A stretch of DNA of 64,000 bases from Sedimentitalea nanhaiensis DSM 24252 (GTDB lineage Bacteria > Pseudomonadota > Alphaproteobacteria > Rhodobacterales > Rhodobacteraceae): assembly GCF_000473225.1 (NCBI RefSeq), contig NZ_KI421509.1, positions 3,529,321-3,593,320 on the forward strand, given 5' to 3'. The notes below the pieces were generated by a model. The model worked only from the letters and a program-made list of their open reading frames with translations, was not told the DNA's origin and ran no database searches. This document shows, piece by piece, positions 17,301 to 25,392 of the stretch. The translations under genes were made by a program, and so were the position numbers. Position 1 is the stretch's first letter; each line of letters opens with the position of its first letter.

Positions 17301-17773
17301 AGCGGATAGCCGACGGTCTCGGCCGCGGCGCGGATGACGTCCATGTCATCGCCCAGCACTTCGGTCGCCGGGATCACCGGCACCCCGGCCTCGACGGCGA
17401 CACGCCGCGCGCTGGCCTTGTCGCCGAGCGCGCGCATGGTTTCGGCGCGCGGGCCGATAAAGGCGATGCCGGCGGCGTCGCAGGCGTCGACGAAATCCGG
17501 GTTCTCCGACAGCAGCCCATAGCCGGGGTGGATGGCATCGGCGCCGCATTCGCGCGCCACGCGGATGATCTCGTCGATGCTGAGGTAGGCGGCAACCGGC
17601 CCCATGCCCTCGCCGATGCGGTAAGCTTCGTCGGCCTTGAAACGGTGCAGGCCCAGCTTGTCCTCTTCGGCATAAACCGCCACCGTCCGCTTGCCCATTT
17701 CATTCGCCGCACGCATCACACGAATGGCGATCTCGCCGCGGTTCGCTATCAGGATCTTGTGGAAAACTGTCAT
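14333..17773 (-). CDS. pyc: Pyruvate carboxylase
   Basis: 1146 aa, full-length single-chain enzyme. Order: biotin carboxylase (about 1-450, with the ATP-grasp glycine loop SWGGGGRGMRP and the EVNPRVQVEHTVTEE motif), carboxyltransferase (about 530-800, beginning ITDTTMRDSHQSLLATRMR, metal ligands in HFHTHDTAG), conserved allosteric/hinge region, and biotinyl domain with AMKM (biotin Lys1112). It carboxylates pyruvate to oxaloacetate with ATP and bicarbonate, feeding the TCA cycle. Monocistronic: 135 bp upstream to the next minus-strand gene and a hairpin downstream. The opposite strand is also open for over 1200 codons, a by-product of GC-rich codon use. Confidence 0.97.
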   Translation of the reverse strand: MTVFHKILIANRGEIAIRVMRAANEMGKRTVAVYAEEDKLGLHRFKADEAYRIGEGMGPVAAYLSIDEIIRVARECGADAIHPGYGLLSENPDFVDACDAAGIAFIGPRAETMRALGDKASARRVAVEAGVPVIPATEVLGDDMDVIRAAAETVGYPLMLKASWGGGGRGMRPIQSPDELAEKVREGRREAEAAFGNGEGYLEKMILRARHVEVQILGDKHGGMYHLFERDCSVQRRNQKVVERAPAPYLSDAQRAEICELGHRICKHVNYECAGTVEFLMDMDDGKFYFIEVNPRVQVEHTVTEEVTGIDIVRAQILIAEGKTIAEATGKPAQDDIRLNGHALQTRVTTEDPQNNFIPDYGRITAYRSATGMGIRLDGGTAYAGGVITRYYDSLLTKVTAWAPTPEAAIARMDRALREFRVRGVSTNIAFVENLLKHPTFLDNSYTTKFIDTTPELFQFAKRRDRGTKVLTYIADITVNGHPEVRDRPRPPADLRLPRAPARHGEPMMGTRNLLEQKGPQAVADWMKAQRQLLITDTTMRDSHQSLLATRMRSIDMIRVAPAYATNLPGLFSVECWGGATFDVAYRFLQECPWQRLRDLRAAMPNVMTQMLLRGSNGVGYTNYPDNVVQEFVRQAAETGVDLFRVFDALNWVENMRVAMDAVLESGKLCEGSICYTGDINDPDRAKYNLKYYVTAGKELRDAGAHILGLKDMGGLLKPTAAKALVKALKEEVGLPIHFHTHDTAGVGCATILAASEAGVDAVDCAMDALSGNTSQPTLGSVVEALRRTDRDTGLNIGAIREISEYWEAVRAQYAAFESGLQAPNSEVYLHEMPGGQFTNLKAQARSLGLEDRWSDVAQTYADVNQMFGDIPKVTPSSKVVGDMALMMVSQGLTRADVENPDVDVSFPDSVVGMMRGDLGHPPGGFPDVIARKVLKGDAPNMERPGKHLPAVDLEAIRAEVSKELEGKAVDNEDLNGYLMYPKVFLDYMGRHRLYGPVRTLPTTTFFYGMQPGEELSAEIDPGKTLEIRMQAVGETDEAGEVKVFFELNGQPRVVRVPNRMVTATTVTRAKAEPGNANHIGAPMPGVVATVAVTAGQQVKEGDLLLTIEAMKMETGLHAERDATVKTVHVAPASQIDAKDLLIEME

Positions 17774-17908
17774 CGGGGCCTCGGTTCAGGAAAGTGTTGC
17801 AGGACTGTGTAGGCGGGTTGTGACGTCACGTAAATGTTTCCTTGCCGCAGAATGCGAAATTTATGCTGCACTTGCATACGAGACGCCGGGGGCCGTTGGC
17901 AGAGCGGT

Positions 17909-19066
17909 TCAGACCGTGCCGGACAGTTGGATCGCGGGCGGCAGATCGCTCAGTGTATGCGCGCCGATCTGGCCCATGTTGGCCTGCATGTCCTTGCAAA
18001 GCATGTCGATCAGATGCGCAGGGCCTGTGGCCCCCAGGGCGGCAAGGGCAAAGTGAAAGGTGCGCCCCAGCATGACAAAATCGGCCCCCAACGCCAGCGC
18101 GCGCAGAATGTCCAGCCCACCCTCGATGCCGCTGTCAAACACCAGCGGCAGGCGGGTGGCGGCGCGCAGATCGGGCAGGCATTCGATGCCGCCCGGAGCG
18201 CCGTCAAATTGCCGCCCCGCATGATTGGACACCCATAGCGCATCGACACCTGCCGCCTCAAGCGAGGCCGCGTCCGGCGCGCGCAGCACACCTTTGACGA
18301 TGAACGGCCCGTCCCAGTGGTCGCGCAGCCATTTCACGTAGTCCATGTCCGGCGAGGTGCGCAGCAGATAGCCGATATGGGCGGTGGGGGGCAGGTTTGC
18401 CTGCGCGCCGGTGATGTATTTGTCCAGCGTGCGCATCCGAGGCAGGCCGCGCCGCGCCATGCCCATCGCCCAGGCGGGACGCTGGGCGATCTGCGCCAGC
18501 AGGCGCGGCGTCATTCGGGGCGGTTGCGTCAGACCCGAGCGGGTCTGGCGTTCGCGCCGCGAGGCCATCGGCACATCCACCGTCAGCACCAGCGTCGAAA
18601 ACCCGGCGGCACGGGCGCGGTCCAGCAGGTCGCGGCGAATTTCCGGCGCCTTTGGCGGATAGAGCTGAAACCAGGCATGGTCGCCCAGATCGGGGGCCAG
18701 GTCCTCGGGGCTGCGGCTGGCGACGGTGGACAGGCAAAAGGGCAGACCCGCCGTGCGCGCGGCACGGGCCAGCAGGTGCTCGGCATCGGGCCAGATCAGC
18801 CCGGACATGCCGATGGGTGCGATGCCAAAAGGCTGTGCGAACGCGCGGTCCAGAAAGGTGGTGGACAGATCCGGGTCGATCTGGCCATGCAGAATCGACG
18901 GCATGAAGCCGACCCGGTCCAGTGCGGCGCGGTTGCGCGCCTTGGTGGTTTCCATCCCGGTGCCGCTGTCGAGATAGTCCCAGACGAATGTCGGCAACCG
19001 CCGATGGGCGCGCGCCCTGAGATCGGCAACGCCGGGAAACCGTGCCTGCAAATCGGTTTCGCTCAC
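17909..19066 (-). CDS. lldD: FMN-dependent alpha-hydroxy-acid dehydrogenase (L-lactate dehydrogenase type)
   Basis: 385 aa from a GTG at 19066; the frame runs further upstream, but SETDLQARFPGVADLRARAHRRLP is the expected start and the length fits the family (about 380). FMN-family marks: WDYLDSGTGMETT near the start, APIGMSGL, WFQLYPPK, and the active-site SNHAGRQFDG with catalytic His and Arg. The family oxidises L-lactate, glycolate or mandelate and passes electrons to quinone or oxygen. Proximity to pyruvate carboxylase would suit lactate use (lactate to pyruvate to oxaloacetate), but the two are separate units; substrate is inferred. Confidence 0.85.
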   Translation of the reverse strand: MSETDLQARFPGVADLRARAHRRLPTFVWDYLDSGTGMETTKARNRAALDRVGFMPSILHGQIDPDLSTTFLDRAFAQPFGIAPIGMSGLIWPDAEHLLARAARTAGLPFCLSTVASRSPEDLAPDLGDHAWFQLYPPKAPEIRRDLLDRARAAGFSTLVLTVDVPMASRRERQTRSGLTQPPRMTPRLLAQIAQRPAWAMGMARRGLPRMRTLDKYITGAQANLPPTAHIGYLLRTSPDMDYVKWLRDHWDGPFIVKGVLRAPDAASLEAAGVDALWVSNHAGRQFDGAPGGIECLPDLRAATRLPLVFDSGIEGGLDILRALALGADFVMLGRTFHFALAALGATGPAHLIDMLCKDMQANMGQIGAHTLSDLPPAIQLSGTV

Positions 19067-19373
19067 GTCAGGCGACCCTGAACATGCACGGCCGGGTCGC
19101 CGGTCTTGGTCTGTGCTTGTCGCGGCGGATGCCCGAGCACCCGTCCGGTTTGACAAAAAACGAATGCCGCGTTTGAACGGCGGTCGGCGGGCTCTGTTCC
19201 ATGCGTCGACTATGCCGCGAACGGATCGTGGTTTGCAAAACCTTAATGCCGCTTCGCGCCCCGGGCCGGTGGAGTCCGTCCGCCGGAAAACGGGGTGGTT
19301 TGGTGAAAAAATCGGATGGAACATTACTGGAACAGATCTTTCCCTGCCCGGCGCGCTGGGATATGGTCGCATC
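19067..19373. other. Divergent intergenic region lldD-uvrD
   Basis: 307 bp between the divergent starts. TTGACA occurs at 19150-19155 on the plus strand, but no matching -10 box lies 16-18 bp further. I see no hairpin, repeat or credible small gene. It presumably carries both promoters. Confidence 0.5.
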
Positions 19374-21734
19374 ATGAGCGGTTTTGACGAGACTGACGCC
19401 TTTGAAGGCGCCTCGCTGTCGGCGCGCGCGATGGCCGCGCGTCCGCAGCCCTATATGGATGGCCTGAACCCCGAACAACGCCGGGCGGTCGAGACCCTGC
19501 AGGGGCCGGTGCTGATGCTGGCGGGGGCCGGAACCGGCAAGACCAAGGCGCTGACGGCGCGAATCGTGCATCTGCTGACCACCGGCAACGCGCGCCCCAA
19601 CGAGATCCTGGCGGTGACCTTTACCAACAAGGCCGCGCGCGAGATGAAGAACCGTGTCGGCGGCATGCTGGGGCAAAGCATCGAGGGGATGCCGTGGCTC
19701 GGCACGTTCCATTCGATCTGTGTGAAACTGTTGCGGCGGCATGCGGAGCTGGCGGGGCTGAAAAGCAATTTCACCATTCTGGACACCGACGATCAGCTGC
19801 GGTTGCTCAAGCAACTGGTGGCGGCGGCCGGGATCGATGACAAACGCTGGCCCGCGCGCCAGCTGGCCGGAGTGATCGACGGCTGGAAGAACCGCGCGCT
19901 GACACCGACCAAAGTGCCCGCCGCCGATGCGGGGGCCTATAACGGCAAGGGTGTGGCGCTGTACGGCCAGTACCAGATCCGCCTGCGCGAGCTGAACGCG
20001 GTCGATTTCGGCGATCTGCTGTTGCATATGGTAACGATTTTCCAGGCCCATCCGGATATTCTGGAGCAATATCAACGCTGGTTCCGTTATATTCTGGTGG
20101 ACGAGTATCAGGATACCAATATCGCCCAGTACCTGTGGCTGCGGCTGTTGGCGGGCGGGCACAAGAACATCTGTTGCGTCGGCGATGACGACCAGTCGAT
20201 CTATGGCTGGCGCGGGGCCGAGGTGGGGAATATCCTGCGGTTCGAGGCGGATTTTCCCGGTGCCCATGTGGTGCGGCTGGAGCAGAATTATCGCAGCACA
20301 GCGCATATTCTGGGTGCGGCCAGCGGGGTCATTCGCGGCAACGAGGGACGGTTGGGCAAAGAGCTGTGGACCGAGGCCGAGGGCGGCGAACAGGTGCGGC
20401 TGATCGGCCATTGGGACGGCGAGGAAGAGGCGCGCTGGATCGGGGAGGAAGTCGAGGCGATGCAGCGCGGCACGCGGGGCATGCGCGCCATCGGGCTGGA
20501 CGAGATGGCGATTCTGGTGCGCGCCAGCCACCAGATGCGGGCGTTCGAGGACCGGTTCCTGACCATCGGGCTGCCGTATCGGGTGATCGGCGGGCCGCGA
20601 TTTTATGAGCGTATGGAGATTCGCGACGCGATGGCCTATTTCCGCGTCGTGGTCAGCCCCGACGACGATCTGGCGTTCGAGCGCATCGTGAACACGCCCA
20701 AACGCGGGCTGGGCGATAAGGCGCAGCAGACCATCCAGACCACGGCGCGCAGCAATGGCGTGTCGCTGCTGGAAGGGGCGCGGCTGGCGGTGCAGGGCGG
20801 GCTGATCAAGGGCAAGGGCGGCAGCGCCTTGGGCGCCTTGGTCGACGGCATCGCGCGCTGGGGCCGGATGGCGGGCGACGCGGGCATGACCCATATGGAG
20901 CTGGCCGAGATCATCCTGGACGAAAGCGGCTATACCGGGATGTGGCAGAACGACAAGACGCCCGAGGCGCCGGGGCGGCTGGAAAACCTAAAGGAACTGA
21001 TCAAGGCACTGGAATCGTTTGAGAACCTGCAAGGGTTTCTGGAACATGTCAGCCTGATCATGGACAACAGCAGCGACGACAACGAGGAAAAGGTCAGCAT
21101 CATGACCCTGCATGCGGCCAAGGGGCTGGAGTTTCCCGCCGTGTTCCTGCCCGGCTGGGAGGACGGGCTGTTTCCGTCCCAGCGCAGCATGGACGAGAGC
21201 GGGCTGAAGGGGTTGGAAGAGGAACGCCGGCTGGCCTATGTGGGGATCACGCGGGCCGAGGAGATCTGTACGATTTCCTTTGCGGGCAACCGGCGGGTGT
21301 TCGGGCAGTGGCAGTCGCAGTTGCCGTCGCGGTTCATTGACGAGCTGCCCGAGGCCCATGTGCAGGTGCTGACGCCGCCGGGGCTGTATGGCGGTGGGTA
21401 CGGGGCGGCGGGCATGGCGTCGTCGCCTGCGGAACATTCCGATATTTCCGACCGGGTGGCGCAGGCGGATGGCTATAATTCGCCCGGCTGGAAGCGGTTG
21501 CAGGCCCGCGCGGCGCAACGCGGCATGGCGCAACCCAAGGAAAGCCGCAACACGGTGATCGATCTGAACGCGGTCAGCAGCTTTACCGTCGGCGAGCGGG
21601 TGTTTCACCAGAAGTTCGGCTATGGCGCGGTGACCGGGATCGAAGGCGACAAGCTGGAGGTCGATTTCGAAAAGGCCGGGGTGAAAAAGATCGTTGCGCG
21701 ATACGTTTCAGCCAGCGATGACATTCCGTTCTAG
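19374..21734 (+). CDS. uvrD: ATP-dependent DNA helicase UvrD/PcrA/Rep family
   Basis: 786 aa, SF1A helicase. Q-motif LNPEQRRAVE, Walker A AGAGTGKT, motif Ia TFTNKAAREMK, Walker B VDEYQDTN, motif III VGDDDQSIYGWRGAE, motif IV LEQNYRS, motif V MTLHAAKGLEFPAVFLPG, and motif VI YVGITRAEE are all present. The C-terminal tail ends in the Tudor-like RNA-polymerase-binding fold seen in PcrA (VGERVFHQKFGYGAVTGIEG). It unwinds DNA 3' to 5' in mismatch and nucleotide excision repair. The ATG at 19374 is chosen because conserved sequence begins soon after. Transcribed alone. Confidence 0.95.
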   Translation: MSGFDETDAFEGASLSARAMAARPQPYMDGLNPEQRRAVETLQGPVLMLAGAGTGKTKALTARIVHLLTTGNARPNEILAVTFTNKAAREMKNRVGGMLGQSIEGMPWLGTFHSICVKLLRRHAELAGLKSNFTILDTDDQLRLLKQLVAAAGIDDKRWPARQLAGVIDGWKNRALTPTKVPAADAGAYNGKGVALYGQYQIRLRELNAVDFGDLLLHMVTIFQAHPDILEQYQRWFRYILVDEYQDTNIAQYLWLRLLAGGHKNICCVGDDDQSIYGWRGAEVGNILRFEADFPGAHVVRLEQNYRSTAHILGAASGVIRGNEGRLGKELWTEAEGGEQVRLIGHWDGEEEARWIGEEVEAMQRGTRGMRAIGLDEMAILVRASHQMRAFEDRFLTIGLPYRVIGGPRFYERMEIRDAMAYFRVVVSPDDDLAFERIVNTPKRGLGDKAQQTIQTTARSNGVSLLEGARLAVQGGLIKGKGGSALGALVDGIARWGRMAGDAGMTHMELAEIILDESGYTGMWQNDKTPEAPGRLENLKELIKALESFENLQGFLEHVSLIMDNSSDDNEEKVSIMTLHAAKGLEFPAVFLPGWEDGLFPSQRSMDESGLKGLEEERRLAYVGITRAEEICTISFAGNRRVFGQWQSQLPSRFIDELPEAHVQVLTPPGLYGGGYGAAGMASSPAEHSDISDRVAQADGYNSPGWKRLQARAAQRGMAQPKESRNTVIDLNAVSSFTVGERVFHQKFGYGAVTGIEGDKLEVDFEKAGVKKIVARYVSASDDIPF

Positions 21735-21839
21735 GCGCGGGCATTTCGTCCTAAACCGGTCTCACCTGACGCGGCCTGAAAAATAAAGGTTTCAATGCGA
21801 TAGGTGGGGTCCGATATCTCGGGTCAAAGTGCAAACGCT

Positions 21840-23267
21840 TTAGAGCACCGGCCCCATCGTGGCGATGGCGTTGTTCCACATACGTTTATGGGCCGGCCAG
21901 CATTTCACATCCGCCAGGGTGACCGGTTGCGATGCGTCGATATAGTCGGCCTGCCGTTGGGCGATGGCCCGGGTGATTGCGTAGTCGTGCAGCAATATGT
22001 TGCTTTCATAGTTCAGATCGAAGCTGCGTAGGTCCAGATTGGACGAGCCGATAAAGCTGATTTCATCGTCGATCGTCAGCGTTTTGGCGTGCAGCAAGCC
22101 GCCATCGTATTCCCAGATCGTCACACCGGCCTCGAGCAGGCGGTGATAGGAGGATTGGCTGGCACCGGCGACGATCCAGGAATCGTTGACGCGGGGAAAG
22201 ATCATCGTCACCGACACGCCCCGGAAAGCGGCGGCGCAGAGGGATTCCAAAACGATGGAATTGGGCACAAAATAGGGTGTCGAGATGATCACCCGGCGTT
22301 GGGCCGCGTTCATCAGCGCGGCGAACAAGTGCGGTGTCGCCAGGCGGCGTTCGGTTGGGCCGTCGCCCATGATCTGCGCCACAAAACCGGGGTCCTGCGG
22401 CGTGGCGGTCAGGGGGAAATCCGCAAGGGTGCCGCCGCAATGGGCGATCCAGTCGCCGGCAAAGAGCAGCTGATTCTGCGCCACCACCGGCCCCTTGGCG
22501 CGCAACATGATGTCCACCCAGGGCGCGTATTTGGCTTTGACGCGAAATTCGGGGTCGGCGCAGTTCTGGCTGCCGCAATAGGTGATTTCGCCGTCGATAA
22601 TGGTAATCTTGCGATGGTTTCTCAGGTCCAGACGGCTTTTCAGCACTGTGGCCAGCGGATTGCCGATGGGCAGGGCCACGGCCACCTGCACCCCGGCGTC
22701 GCGCATCTGTTGCCACAGCGGCGAGCGCACGAAATGACGCGAGCCCAGCCCGTCGGCCATGGCGCGGCAGGTCACGCCGCGCTGCGCGGCTCGGATCAGG
22801 GCCCGGGCGGTGTTGGTGCCGGTCTCGTCATCCAGCCAGATATAATAAAGAACATGCACATGGTTTTGGGCCGCGTCGATATCCGCGATCAACCGCTGGC
22901 GGGCGGTGGCGGCATCGGGCATCAGTTCGGCGGCGTTTCCGGCCACGGGCGGGAACCCGTTGATCGACTGGCTATAGAGAAATGCGGGGCGAAAACGTTC
23001 CGGCAGGGCGTGCAATGCAGACGCGCCGGTGCCGAACAATTCTGCGGCGTGTCCGTGTACCGAATGCGCCACCTCGGCAATCCGGTCGCGGGTGGAATAG
23101 CCCAGGTTGGCCTCGCCAAACAGGAAATAGATCAGGCTGCCAAAAAACGGCAGCACGAGAATGACCATGAACCAGCTGAGTCGGGTCGCTGCGGCCAGAT
23201 CGTCGCGCAGCAGCAATCTCAGTGAAAACCCGGCCAGAAGCAGGATGTGTAGTGAGAGAACAAGCAT
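21840..23267 (-). CDS. cls: Cardiolipin synthase (two-HKD phospholipase D family)
   Basis: 475 aa from the ATG at 23267; a TTG at 23291 would add eight residues. Two N-terminal membrane segments (about 1-20 and 28-52, PLDc_N region) are followed by two HKD motifs: HRKITIIDGEITYCGSQN and HAKTLTIDDEISFIGSSN. The family joins two phosphatidylglycerols into cardiolipin at the inner membrane. It lies directly downstream of the DUF1127/sRNA locus on the same strand, so read-through from a stress promoter is possible. It is convergent with uvrD, with about 105 bp between them and no clear terminator. Confidence 0.92.
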   Translation of the reverse strand: MLVLSLHILLLAGFSLRLLLRDDLAAATRLSWFMVILVLPFFGSLIYFLFGEANLGYSTRDRIAEVAHSVHGHAAELFGTGASALHALPERFRPAFLYSQSINGFPPVAGNAAELMPDAATARQRLIADIDAAQNHVHVLYYIWLDDETGTNTARALIRAAQRGVTCRAMADGLGSRHFVRSPLWQQMRDAGVQVAVALPIGNPLATVLKSRLDLRNHRKITIIDGEITYCGSQNCADPEFRVKAKYAPWVDIMLRAKGPVVAQNQLLFAGDWIAHCGGTLADFPLTATPQDPGFVAQIMGDGPTERRLATPHLFAALMNAAQRRVIISTPYFVPNSIVLESLCAAAFRGVSVTMIFPRVNDSWIVAGASQSSYHRLLEAGVTIWEYDGGLLHAKTLTIDDEISFIGSSNLDLRSFDLNYESNILLHDYAITRAIAQRQADYIDASQPVTLADVKCWPAHKRMWNNAIATMGPVL

Positions 23268-23330
23268 CAAGCGTCCGGTCCGATAAGCCAAAAGGCGACG
23301 GGCCTAAAAGAGAGCATTTTTGCGGGTTTG

Positions 23331-23348
23331 GCAACGAAGCTGCGTTGC
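23331..23348 (-). terminator. Hairpin at the end of the sRNA cluster
   Basis: GCAACG/CGTTGC stem with a 6-nt loop lies after the fourth CCUCCUCCC hairpin on the minus strand. It is followed by A-rich rather than T-rich sequence, with a short TCTCTTTT about 25 nt on. It may be the final transcript end or only a processing boundary. Confidence 0.4.
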
Positions 23349-23357
23349 AGTGAAAAC

Positions 23358-23388
23358 GGCGGCACCAGGGAGGAGGAGAGGTGCCGCC
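23358..23388 (-). ncRNA. CcsR/cuckoo-type sRNA hairpin, fourth copy
   Basis: Stem GGCGGCACC/GGTGCCGCC (9 bp, perfect) displays the loop TCTCCTCCTCCCT on the minus-strand RNA. The loop contains CCUCCUCCC, an anti-Shine-Dalgarno-like motif. Last of four copies downstream of the DUF1127 gene. Confidence 0.85.
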
Positions 23389-23400
23389 GTTCTCTTGCAA

Positions 23401-23434
23401 CACCGAAACGCAGGGAGGAGGAGAGCGCCCGGTG
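23401..23434 (-). ncRNA. CcsR/cuckoo-type sRNA hairpin, third copy
   Basis: CACCG/CGGTG outer stem with inner G-C pairs carries the same CUCUCCUCCUCCCUG core in its loop (plus-strand 23411-23425). A smaller hairpin, CCGGT-CTCAAC-ACCGG on the minus strand (about 23445-23460), separates it from the second copy. Confidence 0.82.
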
Positions 23435-23467
23435 TATACGGATCCGGTGTTGAGACCGGTATTAGGT

Positions 23468-23502
23468 GCGGCGACACCAGGGAGGAGGAGAGGTGCCGCC
23501 GC
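23468..23502 (-). ncRNA. CcsR/cuckoo-type sRNA hairpin, second copy
   Basis: An 11-bp stem (GCGGCGGCACC against GGTGTCGCCGC on the minus strand, one non-Watson-Crick pair) carries the loop UCUCCUCCUCCCU with CCUCCUCCC. The stem sequence is nearly that of the fourth copy, showing that they are duplicates. Confidence 0.85.
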
Positions 23503-23513
23503 GATCAACAGAA

Positions 23514-23536
23514 TTGCCAGGGAGGAGGAGAGGCAA
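23514..23536 (-). ncRNA. CcsR/cuckoo-type sRNA hairpin, first copy
   Basis: Shorter stem TTGCC/GGCAA with the loop TCTCCTCCTCCCT, beginning about 30 nt after the DUF1127 stop. First of four copies; core positions of the four repeats on the plus strand are 23518-23532, 23478-23492, 23411-23425 and 23366-23380. Confidence 0.83.
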
Positions 23537-23564
23537 GCCTGAACTGGAAAAACTGTTTTGCGCC

Positions 23565-23771
23565 TCAGCGCATGTCGTACGCCGCCTGATAGGCAACGCG
23601 GCGGATCATCGAACGGTTCATGCCCAGATCGGCCAGTTGCCGGTTGCTGAGGCCTGACAGCTCGTCAACGGTCTGCCGGAACAGACGGTGGCGTATAAAC
23701 CGCTCTTTTACGGTCTGCAGGAGGCGTATCAGCCGCGGGGCCTCGTGTGATGCGGTCAGGGCATGAGCCAT
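23565..23771 (-). CDS. ccaF1: Small DUF1127 protein heading the sRNA cluster (CcaF1-like)
   Basis: 68 aa, Arg-rich and basic. The C-terminal DUF1127 motif DELSGLSNRQLADLGMNRSMI is intact. The ATG at 23771 has GAAGG about 9 nt upstream; a longer frame to 23867 lacks this. In Rhodobacter sphaeroides a DUF1127 protein (CcaF1) is co-transcribed with four CCUCCUCCC sRNAs (CcsR1-4), is induced by stress via RpoH-type sigma factors, and binds RNA to help sRNA maturation. The same order is seen here: DUF1127 gene then four CCUCCUCCC hairpins. The symbol is given by this synteny, not by similarity scores. Confidence 0.88.
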   Translation of the reverse strand: MAHALTASHEAPRLIRLLQTVKERFIRHRLFRQTVDELSGLSNRQLADLGMNRSMIRRVAYQAAYDMR

Positions 23772-24004
23772 GGTCTTGAACCTTCGTGTAATCGGCGCGA
23801 CTGTTAGCGCCTTAACTTGCAACCAAGATAGCCAATTGCTGCACTTGCACAATAGACACAAAGTCATTGCTGCTATGCAGAAAATGCATAGGAGAAATGG
23901 CTAAATATCCGGCACTTGCGCGAAACAGTTGTCACGAATGATCGCCATTTGTGCGCTCTGCGCATAGGATGCCACGTCACCTTTGATAGATGGGAGAAAA
24001 CGGC

Positions 24005-25075
24005 ATGGCCGTCACACGCACGGAAATCGAAAACAGCCTGTCAAAGCTGGAATTGCCCGATGGCGGCACCCTTGTCAGCCGCGATATGATTCGGGCCCTG
24101 ACCATCGAAGGGCGCGCGGTGCGCTTTGTGATCGAGGCTCCGACACCCGAGATTGCGCGCCATATGGAACCGCTGCGGCGTGCGGCCGAGGCGGCAGTGG
24201 CCGCGCTGGACGGGGTCGAGAGCGTGTCGGTGGCGCTGACCGCCCATGGCCCCGCGCAGAAACCGGCGGCGCCGGGCCTGAAGATCGGCGGGCATCCCAA
24301 GGCGCAGGACGGCCCGACCAAACCGGGTGGCGTGGATCGCATTCTGGCGATTGCATCGGGCAAGGGCGGGGTGGGCAAATCGACGGTCTCGTCGAATCTG
24401 GCGGTGGCGCTGGCGCGGGCGGGGCGCAAGGTGGGCCTGTTGGATGCGGATATATACGGTCCCAGCCAGCCGCGGATGATGGGGGCATCGGGACGTCCCG
24501 CCAGCCCGGATGGCAAGACCATCATTCCGCTGCAGGCCCATGGGGTCACGCTGATGTCGATCGGCTTCATGATGGAAGAGGGCAAGGCGGTGATCTGGCG
24601 CGGACCGATGCTGATGGGGGCGTTGCAACAGATGCTGGGTCAGGTCGAATGGGGCAAGCTGGACGTGCTGATTGTCGATCTGCCGCCGGGCACCGGGGAT
24701 GTGCAGCTGACATTATGTACCAAAAGCCAGCTGACCGGGGCCATCGTGGTCAGCACGCCGCAGGATGTGGCGCTGATCGATGCGCGCAAGGCGCTGGACA
24801 TGTTTGCCACGCTCAAGACACCGGTTTTGGGTTTGATCGAGAATATGTCGACCTTTGTCTGTCCCGATTGTGGATCGGAACATCGGATTTTCGGCCATGG
24901 CGGCGTGGCGGCCGAGGCCGAAAAGATGGGTGTACCGCTGTTGGGGAGCTTGCCGATCGATCTGGACACCCGGCTGGCCGGGGATGCGGGCACGCCGATT
25001 GCGGCGGGCGATGGGCCGGCAGCACAGGCCTATGCGCAGATGGCGGAACGGTTGATCGCGGGGGGCATGGCCTGA
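24005..25075 (+). CDS. apbC: Iron-sulfur cluster carrier ATPase ApbC/Mrp
   Basis: 356 aa. An N-terminal MIP18/DUF59 domain (about 1-85), an Ala/Pro-rich linker, then a deviant Walker A P-loop ATPase domain starting at [11 protein letters not shown], with VDLPPGTGD (Walker B) and the Fe-S ligand motif CPDCGS near residue 285. The family binds and transfers [4Fe-4S] clusters. It is unrelated to the Mrp antiporter despite the shared name. The ATG at 24005 has GGGAGAAAA upstream; an in-frame ATG at 23990 lacks a site. Divergent from the DUF1127 gene. Confidence 0.93.
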   Translation: MAVTRTEIENSLSKLELPDGGTLVSRDMIRALTIEGRAVRFVIEAPTPEIARHMEPLRRAAEAAVAALDGVESVSVALTAHGPAQKPAAPGLKIGGHPKAQDGPTKPGGVDRILAIASGKGGVGKSTVSSNLAVALARAGRKVGLLDADIYGPSQPRMMGASGRPASPDGKTIIPLQAHGVTLMSIGFMMEEGKAVIWRGPMLMGALQQMLGQVEWGKLDVLIVDLPPGTGDVQLTLCTKSQLTGAIVVSTPQDVALIDARKALDMFATLKTPVLGLIENMSTFVCPDCGSEHRIFGHGGVAAEAEKMGVPLLGSLPIDLDTRLAGDAGTPIAAGDGPAAQAYAQMAERLIAGGMA

Positions 25076-25112
25076 CGGGCCGCCGCGTCGCGGAAAATTG
25101 CGGGATGCGGTA

Positions 25113-25126
25113 TGGGAAATCGTGGG
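25113..25126 (+). promoter_or_regulatory. TGGG pair with 10-bp phase, upstream copy
   Basis: TGGGAAATCGTGGG has TGGG starting at 25113 and 25123. The same 14-mer recurs exactly at 25260-25273. Format matches the TGGGN repeats with 5-nt spacers bound by MraZ in E. coli. It lies about 600 bp from mraZ, so its role is uncertain. Confidence 0.5.
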
Positions 25127-25243
25127 ACGGGGCGGCCTGACGCAGTCGGCGCGCGACGGGAATCGCTGTTTCGGCCTCCGGTTGCGGAGGTGAAATTGGC
25201 AATCCTGTTGGGAACAAAGCGCGAATATCAAAAAATCGAACAA

Positions 25244-25273
25244 ATGGGTCAAAGTTTTTTGGGAAATCGTGGG
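25244..25273 (+). promoter_or_regulatory. TGGG repeats, middle cluster
   Basis: TGGG at 25244, 25260 and 25270; the last two form the 14-mer TGGGAAATCGTGGG also seen at 25113. Spacing between the last two is exactly 10 bp. A probable auxiliary MraZ-type site. Confidence 0.5.
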
Positions 25274-25392
25274 CCAGCTTCTGTTTTGCCGCCCATGTGC
25301 CATATCTTGTGGCTTGGCGGCCACATGCCTACCAAAAGGGCGAAGTATTAAGCAAAGGTTACCGGATTTTTCTTGCGATCATCTCTCGATCT

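Noticed and set aside
14180..17812. Very long open frame (about 1210 codons) on the plus strand opposite pyruvate carboxylase
   Set aside because: It mirrors the minus-strand gene codon by codon, is rich in His, Gly, Asp and Val as expected for an antisense of GC-rich codons, and has no recognisable domain or ribosome site.
19067..19375. N-terminal extension of the L-lactate dehydrogenase-like protein
   Set aside because: The extra 103 residues look like non-coding antisense to the uvrD leader, and the family length is met from the GTG at 19066.
19068..20894. Long minus-strand frame opposite uvrD
   Set aside because: Composition (His, Gln, Arg, Pro) is that of an antisense shadow; uvrD has complete helicase motifs.
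23366..23532. CRISPR array from the four GGAGGAGGAG repeats
   Set aside because: Repeat units are only 15 bp, spacing varies (40-67 bp), and each unit sits in a hairpin loop with compensating stems, which fits sRNAs and not CRISPR.
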